Source: Mycolicibacterium sp. CBMA 234 (lineage in GTDB: Bacteria; Actinomycetota; Actinomycetes; Mycobacteriales; Mycobacteriaceae). Taken from it: a stretch of DNA of 64,000 bases. This document shows positions 7,218 to 15,612 of the stretch, piece by piece (the first letter of the stretch is position 1; every line of letters starts with the position of its first letter). The translations under genes and the position numbers were made by a program. The notes under the pieces were generated by a model, which was given only the letters and a program-made list of their open reading frames with translations, made no database searches and was not told where the DNA came from. Location: the NCBI RefSeq assembly GCF_009729415.1, contig NZ_MPKW01000027.1, positions 124,001 to 188,000 on the forward strand, written 5' to 3'.

Positions 7218-8222
7218 TCAGAGGTGCGGGGCGAGTCCGAACTTCTCGAACAGCCGCGGGTCCATGAACGCGACTACGTGCGAAATGCCGCCGGGCTTGA
7301 TGTCCAGCACGTGCAGCTGAAATGCCTCGTGCCGGCCGGTCTCCGGGTTGCGCATGTACATGCCCGCCGCGGACTGCCCGTTGGCGGTGGTGACGACGAA
7401 CCGCATATCGCCGGGCCCCTCAGCCGGGCACTTGAACCGCGACAGCTCGACGATGTCCCGCGGGCCGGAGTACCAGGTGTCGAACGGAGGCATCTCCCAC
7501 ACCGAATCGGCGGTGAACAGCTCGACCAGGGCGTCCATGTCGTAGGACTCGAACGCGTTGACGTACTTCGCCAACAGGTCGCGCGCTTCGTCGGACTCCG
7601 GCGCAACCAGGGTGTCGTCTTGGCTCGGGCCGACGGCGTCGAGCTGGGCGCGGGCCCGTTGCAGCAGGCTGTTGACGGCGGCGGTTGACGTCCCCACTGC
7701 CTCGCCGACCTCGGCGGCCTTCCATTGCAGCACGTCGCGCAGCACCAGGACGGCGCGTTGCCGTGGTGAAAGGTGTTGCAGCGCAGCGATAAACGCCAGC
7801 CGTACAGATTCGCGCGAGCCGACGATGGTCTGTGGATCGCCAGGGGCGTCGTGCACGTCGGGCAGCGGCTCGAGCCAGGCGGTGTCGGCGCGTTCGGTGA
7901 TCTCGGCCTGGGGATCGGCAGACGGCTGACCGAGACCGGACGGCAGCGGCCGCCGCTGACGGCCCTCCAGCGAGGTCAGGCAGGTGTTGGTGGCGATGCG
8001 GTACAGCCAGGTCCGGACCGACGATTTGCCTTCGAAATTGTCGTAGGCCTTCCACGCGCGCAGGTAGGTCTCCTGCACCAGGTCCTCTGCATCGTGCAGA
8101 GAGCCGGTCATGCGGTAACAGTGGGCCAGCAGCTCGCGCCGGTGCCGTTGGGCATCTGCCAGGAATGCGTCCCGGGACCGGGACGACGTGTCTGCTGCGT
8201 TGGATTCGCTGAGGACACTCAC
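7218..8222 (-). CDS. sigG: ECF sigma factor SigG with C-terminal SnoaL-like domain
   Basis: A protein of about 334 residues from GTG 8222 (VSVLSESNAADT); a TTG at 8252 is an alternative. Sigma region 2 is LLAHCYRMTGSLHDAEDLVQ followed by RTWLYRIATN. Region 4 is HLSPRQRAVLVLRDVLQW followed by the HTH VGEAVGTSTAAVNSLLQRAR. After it, about 120 residues form a SnoaL/NTF2-like domain (LLAKYVNAFESYDMDALVEL, EMPPFDTWYSG, FQLHVLDIKPGGISHVVAF), the hallmark of this ECF subgroup that includes M. tuberculosis SigG (Rv0182c). The extra domain is thought to modulate sigma activity in place of a classical anti-sigma factor, and none is adjacent. The divergent MGL gene starts 70 bp away, as in M. tuberculosis. 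Confidence 0.92.
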   Translation of the reverse strand: MSVLSESNAADTSSRSRDAFLADAQRHRRELLAHCYRMTGSLHDAEDLVQETYLRAWKAYDNFEGKSSVRTWLYRIATNTCLTSLEGRQRRPLPSGLGQPSADPQAEITERADTAWLEPLPDVHDAPGDPQTIVGSRESVRLAFIAALQHLSPRQRAVLVLRDVLQWKAAEVGEAVGTSTAAVNSLLQRARAQLDAVGPSQDDTLVAPESDEARDLLAKYVNAFESYDMDALVELFTADSVWEMPPFDTWYSGPRDIVELSRFKCPAEGPGDMRFVVTTANGQSAAGMYMRNPETGRHEAFQLHVLDIKPGGISHVVAFMDPRLFEKFGLAPHL

Positions 8223-8291
8223 CTGGCCCAGCGTACGCAGCGGGGGTGACAACTACGGTGATCGAGCGTCGCCCCAGATAGTCTTGCCGTC

Positions 8292-9131
8292 ATGGCCACG
8301 ACCCGCAGCGAACGTAGCTTCGACGGCATTGGCGGCACCAAGATCGTTTACGACGTCTGGGTGCCCAACACGGACCCGACCGGCGTGGTGGTGCTGTCCC
8401 ACGGCTTCGGTGAGCATGCCCGCCGTTATGACCATGTCGCGCAGCGGTTCGGTGAGGCCGGGCTGATCACCTTCGCGCTGGATCACCGCGGCCACGGTCG
8501 GTCGGGAGGCAAGCGCGTCGTCGTCCGGGACATCTCCGAGTACACGGGCGACTTCCATCATCTGGTCGGCATCGCGACCGCCGAATACCCCGAGCTCAAG
8601 CGGACGGTGCTCGGCCACAGCATGGGTGGCGGCATCGTCTTCGCCTATGGCACCGAGCACCCCGACGACTACCACCTGATGGTGCTGTCCGGCCCCGCGG
8701 TCGACGGCCGGTCCCAGGTGGCGCTGCCCCTGGTGGTCCTGGCGAAGGTGCTCGGCACCGTCGCGCCCGGCCTGCCGGTCGAGAACCTGCCCTTTGACGC
8801 GGTGTCGCGCGATCCCGAGGTGGTCGCGGCGTACCAGGCTGATCCGCTGGTCTACCACGGCGGATTCCCGGCCGGCGTGGCCAAGGTGCTGATCGGGGTC
8901 GGTGAGACCATGCCGCGGCGTGCGGCGGCGATCACCGCGCCCCTGTTGGTCGTGCATGGCGAAGCGGACAGGCTGGTTCCCGTGGCCGGCAGCCGCAAGC
9001 TGGTCGAGTGCGTCGGGTCCTCCGACGTGGCGCTCAAGGTGTACCCGGAGCTGTACCACGAGGTGTTCAACGAGCCTGAGAAGGCGGTTGTACTCGACGA
9101 CGTGGTGAGCTGGATCGAAGTGCGGCTGTGA
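8292..9131 (+). CDS. Monoacylglycerol lipase (Rv0183 homologue)
   Basis: A 279-residue alpha/beta hydrolase, the same length as M. tuberculosis Rv0183. The triad falls at Ser110 (GHSMGG), Asp226 (GEADRLV) and His256 (ELYHEVF), the positions known in Rv0183. The oxyanion HGFGEHARRYD motif is at 37-47. The family hydrolyses monoacylglycerols, from host or own lipids, at or near the cell envelope. There is no signal peptide. It is divergent from sigG and lies 13 bp before a lipoprotein hydrolase, so the two may be cotranscribed for acylglycerol or ester breakdown. Confidence 0.93.
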   Translation: MATTRSERSFDGIGGTKIVYDVWVPNTDPTGVVVLSHGFGEHARRYDHVAQRFGEAGLITFALDHRGHGRSGGKRVVVRDISEYTGDFHHLVGIATAEYPELKRTVLGHSMGGGIVFAYGTEHPDDYHLMVLSGPAVDGRSQVALPLVVLAKVLGTVAPGLPVENLPFDAVSRDPEVVAAYQADPLVYHGGFPAGVAKVLIGVGETMPRRAAAITAPLLVVHGEADRLVPVAGSRKLVECVGSSDVALKVYPELYHEVFNEPEKAVVLDDVVSWIEVRL

Positions 9132-9144
9132 CCGGAGTGTCTCT

Positions 9145-10173
9145 GTGAAATGGGCTGTTCGCCTGCTGGTTTGGCTGGCTGTGCTGGCCATCGCGGCTTG
9201 CGGTTCGAACAAGGGCGGCGACTGGGTCGATGAGGAAGTCAGCTTCGTCGCCGACGGCCTGACCATCCACGGCAGCTATCGGCACGTGCCCGATGCGGCC
9301 AAGGCGCCGTCGGTGCTGCTGATCTCCGAAAGCGGCCAGACTGATCGCAACGGTGACAACGCCGTCGCCGGCAAGGTCGGCAACATGCGGCAGCTGGCCG
9401 AATACCTGTCCGGCAAAACCGTCGACAGCCTGCGCTTCGACAAGATCGGCACCGGCAAGACCGGAGTCGGGCCGCACGCGCAGAATCTGCGCGAAGTTGG
9501 CAGCGCGGTCTATACCGCGGGAGCCAAGGCGGCGGTGAATTTCCTGTCCGGACAGCCTGGCACCGATACCTCCCGAATCTCGGTGTACGGCTTGGGTGAA
9601 GGCACCGTGCATGCGTTGGCAGTGGCCACCGATACCGCGCCGAACGCCCCGAAGATCCACTCGCTGGCGCTGCTGCAGCCGCTGGCGGGCCGGTACCTGG
9701 ACGTCATCACCAACCGTGTCCGGGCGTCGGGCGACGCCGACGTGAAGGCGGGCGCCAAGACCCGCCAGCAGGCCGACGACGTGCTGAAGACCTGGACCGA
9801 TGCCGTGGCGTCGACGCGGGCCACCGGCACGCCGCCGGCCAAGCTGCCCGAAGGCCTCAGCGCGATCCTCAATCCCGGCAACGTCAAGGCGGTGCTGGAG
9901 GCCGACGCCATCGACCCGCTGGCCTTGGCCGCCAAGGTTCCGAATGGCACCCCGGTGCTGCTCACCTGCTCGGATTCCGACGTACAGGCGTTCTGTGAGG
10001 CGGAGCAACCGTTGATCGCCGCGCTGGGCCACACCGCGTTGACCGTGGTCCGGTTGAAGGGCGTCAGCCACGTGCTGCGCGACGACCCCAGCGACAACGT
10101 CGCCAACTACGCCAACAAGGCGCCGCTGTCACCGCAGCTGGTCAGCGCGCTGGACGGATTTGTCGGACGGTAG
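9145..10173 (+). CDS. Exported lipoprotein of the alpha/beta-hydrolase fold
   Basis: A 342-residue protein from GTG 9145 with a lipoprotein signal: MKWAVRLLVWLAVLAIAAC, giving acylated Cys19. The mature part has alpha/beta-hydrolase architecture: SVLLISESGQTDRNGDN, VDSLRFDKIGTGKTGVG, ISVYGLGEGTVHALAVA in the nucleophile-elbow position, and VLRDDPSDN with the expected C-terminal His (GVSHVLRD). The elbow is GLGEG, so the usual serine is replaced by glutamate. The protein may be non-hydrolytic or use another mechanism. It follows the MGL gene by 13 bp and may bind or present lipids for that system. Confidence 0.75.
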   Translation: MKWAVRLLVWLAVLAIAACGSNKGGDWVDEEVSFVADGLTIHGSYRHVPDAAKAPSVLLISESGQTDRNGDNAVAGKVGNMRQLAEYLSGKTVDSLRFDKIGTGKTGVGPHAQNLREVGSAVYTAGAKAAVNFLSGQPGTDTSRISVYGLGEGTVHALAVATDTAPNAPKIHSLALLQPLAGRYLDVITNRVRASGDADVKAGAKTRQQADDVLKTWTDAVASTRATGTPPAKLPEGLSAILNPGNVKAVLEADAIDPLALAAKVPNGTPVLLTCSDSDVQAFCEAEQPLIAALGHTALTVVRLKGVSHVLRDDPSDNVANYANKAPLSPQLVSALDGFVGR

Positions 10174-10249
10174 TCATACACTGCCGCCATGGGGGATAAC
10201 ACACACGCTATGTATCTGAAAGTTCTTGTCGGACAAGGTGGTTGGTGCC

Positions 10250-10999
10250 ATGAGTGACGACAAGCTGTTGGCCCGGATCGCGGCTCTGCTGCGCCAGGCC
10301 GAGAACACCGACAACCCGCACGAGGCCGAGGCGTTCATGGCGGCCGCGCAGCGGCTGGCCACCACCACGTCGATTGATCTGGCGGTGGCGCGGGCGCATT
10401 CGGTCACCCGGACTGCGGCTCAGGCGCCGGTGCAGCGCACCGTCACCATCGGGGAGGCCGGTACCCGCGGGCTGCGGACGTTCGTGCAGTTGTTCGTGCT
10501 GATCGCGCGAGCCAACGACGTGAAGTGCGACATCGCGTCCAATTCGACGTTCGTCTACGCCTACGGGTTCACCGAGGACATCGATGCGACCCACGCGCTG
10601 TACGCCAGCGTGGTGGTGCAGATGGTCAAGGCGTCCGACGCCTACATCTCCACCGGTGCGCACCGTCCGACGCCGACCATCACCGCCCGGCTGAACTTTC
10701 AATTGGCGTTCGGGGCGCGGGTGGGGCAGCGGCTCGGCGATGCGCGGGAGGAAGCCCACCAGGCAGCGACGGTCGAGCGCGCCGATCAGCCGGGAACCGC
10801 GGTTGCGTTGCGTAACAAGGACCTTGAGCTGGTCTCGTTCTACCGGAAGACGTCGCAGGCGCGGGGGAGCTGGCGGGCGTCCAGTGCCTCGGCCGGCTAT
10901 TCGTCGGCGGCGCGGCAGGCCGGGGACCGGGCCGGGCGCCGGGCGCGCTTGGGGCCGAGCCCGGAATTCTCCGGTGCGCGTACTGCCCTAGAGAGGTGA
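10250..10999 (+). CDS. DUF2786 protein (Rv0184 homologue)
   Basis: 249 residues, as in M. tuberculosis Rv0184. The ATG at 10250 (MSDDKLLARIAALLRQAE) is preferred to the in-frame start at 10226 because it begins the conserved DUF2786 helix-rich segment (KLLARIAALLRQAENTDN through EAFMAAAQRLA, about 1-40). The remainder is an alpha/beta region with TFVYAYGFTEDIDATHALY and a Ser/Arg/Ala-rich C terminus after residue 200 (QARGSWRAS, RQAGDRAGRRARLG), probably disordered. Function is unknown. It pairs with the next gene, a putative metalloprotein, 12 bp downstream, in all mycobacteria with this synteny. Confidence 0.85.
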   Translation: MSDDKLLARIAALLRQAENTDNPHEAEAFMAAAQRLATTTSIDLAVARAHSVTRTAAQAPVQRTVTIGEAGTRGLRTFVQLFVLIARANDVKCDIASNSTFVYAYGFTEDIDATHALYASVVVQMVKASDAYISTGAHRPTPTITARLNFQLAFGARVGQRLGDAREEAHQAATVERADQPGTAVALRNKDLELVSFYRKTSQARGSWRASSASAGYSSAARQAGDRAGRRARLGPSPEFSGARTALER

Positions 11000-11011
11000 C
11001 CCGGTGGAGCG

Positions 11012-11503
11012 ATGACCCGGGACACCCAACGGTCTGCGGTGTATGCCGCTGAACAGTTCGTGCGGACGTTGTTCGACCGCGCGGCCGAGCGCGGCAATCT
11101 GGCGGTCGAGTTCTTCGGGGCACAGTTGACGCTGCCGCCCGAGGCCCGGTTCGGCTCGGTCGACGCGGTGCGGCGCTACGTCGACCAGGTGGTGACCCTG
11201 CCGGCGGTGGCGGCGCGGTGGCCGTCGGCGGGTGTCGTCGCGGTGCGGGCGCGCCGGGGTGCGACGGCCGCGCACTACGAGGTCGGTGCCGGCGGCGCTG
11301 TCATCGCGGTACCGGAACGCCAATCAACTTGGGCGCTAAGAGAATTGGTCGTGCTGCACGAGGTGGCCCACCACCTGTCAGCTGCGGTGCCACCGCACGG
11401 ACCGGCGTTCACCGCGACGTTCTGCGAGCTGGCCGAGCTGGTCATGGGCCCGGAAGTCGGGCACGTCCTGCGGGTGGTCTACGCGAAAGAGGGCGTCCTC
11501 TAA
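11012..11503 (+). CDS. Putative metallohydrolase with HEVAHH motif (Rv0185 homologue, TIGR04338 type)
   Basis: 163 residues. The sequence LVVLHEVAHHL gives an HExxH zinc site at about residues 115-119, and PPHGPAFTATF supplies a likely third ligand His 16 residues later. This matches the small TIGR04338 metallohydrolase-like family. The substrate is unknown. The ATG at 11012 has GGTGGAG upstream. It is cotranscribed with the DUF2786 gene. Confidence 0.8.
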   Translation: MTRDTQRSAVYAAEQFVRTLFDRAAERGNLAVEFFGAQLTLPPEARFGSVDAVRRYVDQVVTLPAVAARWPSAGVVAVRARRGATAAHYEVGAGGAVIAVPERQSTWALRELVVLHEVAHHLSAAVPPHGPAFTATFCELAELVMGPEVGHVLRVVYAKEGVL

Positions 11504-11529
11504 CTTCCTCCCACTTTCCGCGAGCCGTG

Positions 11530-11557
11530 CTGGGGGTACCTCCCGCTTGCGGGGGAG
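11530..11557. repeat. GGGGGTACC / CTTGCGGGGG palindromic repeat
   Basis: The block CTGGGGGTACCTCCCGC, followed by TTGCGGGGGAG, forms a hairpin with inverted C and G runs. Related blocks follow terminator copies at 5853-5880 and 46506-46535. It lies between the convergent Rv0185-like and DUF4331 genes and is probably an extragenic palindrome acting as a transcript end. Confidence 0.6.
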
Positions 11558-11626
11558 TTTGTACGCCAACACGCCGTTGCGGGCGTGCTTTTTGGTCTCA
11601 CTCGCGGCCTTCGAGCCGTCGCATTG

Positions 11627-12637
11627 TCAGTGCGGCGGGCCCAGATACGGGAAGACGTCCAGGGTGTCGGTGTGTGGGCTCAGGCCCGATGGCGGGCATT
11701 CGCCTTTGGTCAGTGATGCCAGCCGGTAGTCGATCACGTCGTCGGTAAAGACCCGCCCGTTCGGGTACTTCGCGGGCTGAGAGGGGTTGAACGTCAGCAT
11801 GTCAGGCAGGATGCCCTCGGAGTCGACGGCGGCGACGGCCTCCTCGTCCGAGTAACCGCCGGTGTGCCCCAGCAGGTGGACGAACATCGGCATCCACCGG
11901 TCTCGGTCGTGGATCGGCAGGCTGGCGTTGTACTCCTCTTTGGTGTCGTCGGTGTTGAAGAAGCTGCTGACGGACGGATGCCCGGCCCGGTCGACGTGCA
12001 GCAGTTGACCTTCGCGCCGAACGCTGCAGCGGCCCCAAATTCGGATGTCCGGAGTGGCACCCAGCTGCGCGGTGGGCAGCTCCATGACCATTGAGCACAC
12101 GTTGGCTTGAGTGTTGGAATCCACACTTGTCCAAGGGAAATCGCCGCTGAGGTGCAGTGCGGTGAAGTTGCGGCCGCCCCGGATATCGAAGAGGTTCTTG
12201 ATGCCGTCGAAGTCGAAGAAGAACGCATCGCTGCGGGCGCCGGCGAAGAACCGGTAGCCGTCGGACTCGGCGATCACGGGTTCCCTGCCGAACGATACCT
12301 CGACGCCTTCGAAGATCTTGTCGCCCACTGCTTCTGGCGATTCGGCGGCTTCGCCGGTGGCCAGATAGACGTCGACCGTCTGCCGGCCAGAGGCCGGCTC
12401 TGAGAAGACGTAACTGAACGCAATGTCATTGAGCAGGTCGCCGTCGTTGTCGATGGCCAGCCGATAGATGGCGTCCGGGTGCAGGGCGTCGGCATTGGGG
12501 TTGGCGTTGAGGATGAGCACCGTGCGGGCCGGGTCGGCCGGCGATTGGAAGGCGTAGAGATCGCAGAGGTCGAGGCGCTGGTCGCCCAACGGCGGGCCGA
12601 GGCTGAGACCGGTGAAATGATTCGACATAGACGTCAT
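11627..12637 (-). CDS. DUF4331 family protein
   Basis: 336 residues; starting instead at the second ATG (12628, MSNHFTGLSLG) gives 333. The opening LGPPLGDQRLDLCDLYAFQS and the segment DPARTVLILNANPNADALHP are typical of DUF4331, as are YRLAIDNDGDLLNDIAFSY and the SDAFFFDFDGIKNLF block. No signal peptide is present. DUF4331 proteins are cytosolic or exported proteins without a proven activity. It is monocistronic, convergent with Rv0185 and divergent from the methyltransferase. Confidence 0.85.
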   Translation of the reverse strand: MTSMSNHFTGLSLGPPLGDQRLDLCDLYAFQSPADPARTVLILNANPNADALHPDAIYRLAIDNDGDLLNDIAFSYVFSEPASGRQTVDVYLATGEAAESPEAVGDKIFEGVEVSFGREPVIAESDGYRFFAGARSDAFFFDFDGIKNLFDIRGGRNFTALHLSGDFPWTSVDSNTQANVCSMVMELPTAQLGATPDIRIWGRCSVRREGQLLHVDRAGHPSVSSFFNTDDTKEEYNASLPIHDRDRWMPMFVHLLGHTGGYSDEEAVAAVDSEGILPDMLTFNPSQPAKYPNGRVFTDDVIDYRLASLTKGECPPSGLSPHTDTLDVFPYLGPPH

Positions 12638-12709
12638 TTAAGCCATCGGCGGCCCGGCGTGAACCGAAATCGATCAATCGCCGAGTGCGGCCCCGGCTAG
12701 CCTGGGGCC

Positions 12710-13375
12710 ATGACGCAACCCGATCCGCAGGCTGTCGACGAGATGTTCAACCGGGTGCTGCGCACCGAGGACGACGCGCTCGCCGCGACTCGCCAGTCGG
12801 CCGTCGCGGCCGGGATGCCGGCCATCGAAGTGTCGGCTCAGCACGGAAAGTTGTTGTCGCTGTTGGCTACTGCGAGCCGAGCCACGCGGGTGCTGGAGAT
12901 CGGCACCCTGGCGGGCTACAGCACCATCAACCTGGCGCGGGGCGTCGGCCCGACGGGCAGGGTGATCACGCTGGAGTTCGATCCGCGGCATGCGGAGATC
13001 GCGCGGGCCAACTTCCAGGCCGCCGGTGTCGCAGACCGGGTCGACGTGCTGGTCGGTGCGGCGCTGGACACCTTGCCGCTGCTGGCCGAGCGCGATGAGC
13101 AGTTCGACTTCTTCTTCATCGACGCCGACAAGGAGAACAACAGCGCCTACGTGGAATGGGCTGTGCGACTGGCGGTTCCGGGCGCCTTGATCGTCGTCGA
13201 CAACGTCACGCGGATGGGTCGGGTGCTGGACCCCGCGGACGACGACCTGCAGGCCCGCGGCGTGCGCGACATGCTGGAGCTCATGGGCAACCATCCGCGG
13301 TTGGAGACCGCGGCCATTCAGACCGTCGGCACCAAAGGCTGGGACGGCTTCGCAGTAGCGCGCGTGGGGACCTAG
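12710..13375 (+). CDS. O-methyltransferase, CCoAOMT type (Rv0187 homologue)
   Basis: 221 residues, close to Rv0187 (220). The SAM motif I VLEIGTLAGYSTINLA is at about residues 61-76. The metal and catechol residues expected in the family are in FFFIDADKENNSAY (Asp at about 137-139) and VVDNVTRMGRVLD. Members methylate small catechols or phenols using a divalent metal. It is flanked by a divergent DUF4331 gene; in M. tuberculosis Rv0188 and ilvD follow, but here about 9 kb of other genes intervene. Confidence 0.9.
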   Translation: MTQPDPQAVDEMFNRVLRTEDDALAATRQSAVAAGMPAIEVSAQHGKLLSLLATASRATRVLEIGTLAGYSTINLARGVGPTGRVITLEFDPRHAEIARANFQAAGVADRVDVLVGAALDTLPLLAERDEQFDFFFIDADKENNSAYVEWAVRLAVPGALIVVDNVTRMGRVLDPADDDLQARGVRDMLELMGNHPRLETAAIQTVGTKGWDGFAVARVGT

Positions 13376-13457
13376 TCAGGCGAATTCTGCCAAATATTGA
13401 CACCGGGGACAATCCCGAGTGCTACTTTCCGGTGAGAGTCGACACCGGGGGGTGGGG

Positions 13458-15071
13458 ATGATGTCAGCACGACTGAACATCCAGAACAGCCTGACCATCA
13501 AAGTTCGAGTGCTCTTCGCGGTACTCGTCGCGGCGGCGTTGATGATCGGCGGCCTGTCCGCCCCGTCGATGCTCGCCAAATCCAAAGCCCTGGATCTCGC
13601 CGCCGTCACCACCGGCCCGCTGTGGCGGATCGCGGATTGGGCCGGCTTCCACAGTATTTCGGTGCCGAACGTACCGGTCCTCGGTGATATCAACCTGGCG
13701 CTGAATTACACCGGAAGCGATGCGGTCAACCTCTACAACAAGATCAACGACTACCCCTTCGGCGGGTTCCTGCTGGGTAACTACTACCGCCAGCCGGGTG
13801 GCACGCTCGGCACGGCCATCCTGGCATCGTCGGGGATCGCCACACCGAATGCCGTCAAGGCCTACCAGGCACTGCTGGCAAGCGGCGCCGGCAATACTCC
13901 GGCCGGGTACACCCCGCTGACGGCGGCGGGGCGGGTCAACTCCCTGACCGGGGTGCCGTGCACCTCTGGCATTGCGTGCGTCCAAGGCACCAACATCACC
14001 AACCTGGCGATGCTCTTCGTCAATGATCCCGGGACACCCAACGGCGGCATCTACGCCAGGTTCGGTTCCATCCTGCAACGACTGGGGATGAACCCCGTCA
14101 CTCCCGGTGGCCAGTCCACGTCCAGCACGGGCATCAAAGTCAACGGTGCGACGGTCGGCATCGGCTTGGGCTACAGCCTCATGTCAGATTTCCCTGAGAC
14201 GCTCAACCCGTTCTCCTTGGCCAATTCTCTGCTGGCGACGATCCTGCCGACCAACCTGCTGGGCGGGGTCACGCTCGGCGGCGCATCGAGCACCGACATT
14301 GCGACCAACCTCGGGCTGCTGGCCACTGTCGGCACCCCGAGTACGACCTACTCCACGCTGGTGCCCAACGACCTGCCGCTGCTGGAGCCGCTGCGGCTGC
14401 CGTCGCGGATCATCAACTTTGTGCTGGGCAAGCTCGGGGTGCAAGCCAGGCTGGGGACGCCGCTGGCGAATGCCCTGCAGCCGGCGTTGTCGATCCTGGT
14501 GAATACCGGTTACACCGACGTAGTGCTGCCGGGTCAGGGCGGAATCTACAACCGGGCGTACAACGACCAGGGCACGTACACGCAGTTCATGACCAAGCGG
14601 ATCCTGACTCCTCAGCAGTGGCTGCAGGTCCCCGGCGACGTGGTTCGCGCGTTGATCGTCGGCTTCCAGGACCAGTTCCCGATTCTGCGGTTCGGCCGCC
14701 CGGCGCCGACGCTCGTTCCTGACGGCGACCACCTGGCCATCAGCTACGCGCCTGGCGCGCCCATTGCTGCGACGGCTCCCACCGCGACTCAGGCCGTGGC
14801 GTCGACGACGCCGCCGAAGACGGCCGTGACGACGCGTTCAGCCGCCAAGCCGGTCGCGGCCGCGCCCGTCACCAAGCCGATCAAGCCGACGCCGCAGCCG
14901 GCCGCCAATGTCGTTGACAACGGGACGAATTCGAGCGCGCCCGCCGGATCGAACGACCCCAAGCCGCAGCAGGGGAAGACCACTCCGAAGACAAAGAAGG
15001 GCCCCGGCGGCAAGTCGAACCCGAGCAAGTCGAACCCGAGCAAGGCGACTGCGGCCAAGCCAGCTGACTGA
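13458..15071 (+). CDS. Large secreted or surface protein with basic disordered tail, function unknown
   Basis: 537 residues from ATG 13458 (a second ATG follows at 13461), after GGGGGGTGGGG. A long signal sequence or anchor is at about 10-40 (VLFAVLVAAALMIGGLSAPS). The central domain (about 55-430) is rich in G, N, L and T, with DINLALNYTGSDAVNLYNKI, GGFLLGNYYRQPGGTLGTA, two cysteines (VPCTSGIAC) and LVNTGYTDVVLPGQGGIYNR. The overall style recalls the C-terminal PE-PPE region of mycobacterial exported proteins, but no PE or PPE head and no clear hydrolase triad were seen. The last 110 residues are Ala/Thr/Lys/Pro-rich and disordered, with KSNPSKSNPSK repeats, suitable for cell-wall association. 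Confidence 0.7.
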   Translation: MMSARLNIQNSLTIKVRVLFAVLVAAALMIGGLSAPSMLAKSKALDLAAVTTGPLWRIADWAGFHSISVPNVPVLGDINLALNYTGSDAVNLYNKINDYPFGGFLLGNYYRQPGGTLGTAILASSGIATPNAVKAYQALLASGAGNTPAGYTPLTAAGRVNSLTGVPCTSGIACVQGTNITNLAMLFVNDPGTPNGGIYARFGSILQRLGMNPVTPGGQSTSSTGIKVNGATVGIGLGYSLMSDFPETLNPFSLANSLLATILPTNLLGGVTLGGASSTDIATNLGLLATVGTPSTTYSTLVPNDLPLLEPLRLPSRIINFVLGKLGVQARLGTPLANALQPALSILVNTGYTDVVLPGQGGIYNRAYNDQGTYTQFMTKRILTPQQWLQVPGDVVRALIVGFQDQFPILRFGRPAPTLVPDGDHLAISYAPGAPIAATAPTATQAVASTTPPKTAVTTRSAAKPVAAAPVTKPIKPTPQPAANVVDNGTNSSAPAGSNDPKPQQGKTTPKTKKGPGGKSNPSKSNPSKATAAKPAD

Positions 15072-15112
15072 TTACCTCAGCGCTGAGCTGACACCGTGGC
15101 TAGGGTGGCGGC

Positions 15113-15517
15113 ATGCGGGTAGCCACTGTTGTCGGGTTGGTCGGGATCCTGCTGGGCGTGGGTCTCACGCCGACGGCATCAGCTGACCCGGTGCCGCTGC
15201 CGGAGGCGCCGGTGTCACCGGGAACAACGTTCGTCGACGATCCAGCGATCGTCGACGCGCACCCGCTGGCGGCGCAGTCGTGGAGCCGCATGGACCCCGA
15301 ACCTCAGCTTGCGCTGAATTTCGAGATCGGCTCGCCCGAGTGCTACGGGGTGCACGCCACGGTGCAGGAGACCGAGCAAACTGTGGTGGTCACGTTGACC
15401 TCCGGGCGGCGGTACCTGAAGACGCACATGGTCTGCACCATGATCATGGTGCCGGGGAAAATCTTTGTGCCGCTGGCAAATCCGGTGGGCGACCGCGCGG
15501 TACTGGCGGGCGAGTAG
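15113..15517 (+). CDS. Small secreted protein of unknown function
   Basis: 134 residues with a Sec signal (MRVATVVGLVGILLGVGLTP, cleavage after ASA). The mature protein begins DPVPLPEAP and carries two cysteines (SPECYG, HMVCTM), probably one disulphide. Beta-rich segments TVVVTLTSGRRYLKT and MIMVPGKIFVPLA suggest a small sandwich fold. It lies 41 bp after the large secreted protein on the same strand and may share its transcript. Family not recognised. Confidence 0.7.
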   Translation: MRVATVVGLVGILLGVGLTPTASADPVPLPEAPVSPGTTFVDDPAIVDAHPLAAQSWSRMDPEPQLALNFEIGSPECYGVHATVQETEQTVVVTLTSGRRYLKTHMVCTMIMVPGKIFVPLANPVGDRAVLAGE

Positions 15518-15612
15518 CGCTGGGGGCTATTGACCATCGCCAAATTGACGCATCCGCTGTTTCCTGGTGTTACGTTTCGGTGCGGGTGGTGGTCGAGGCG
15601 TGAGGAGTTTCG

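Noticed and set aside
13399..13450. Direct repeat GACACCGGGG twice before the large secreted protein
   Set aside because: Two 10-bp G/C-rich matches are close to chance here and have no dyad or promoter spacing.
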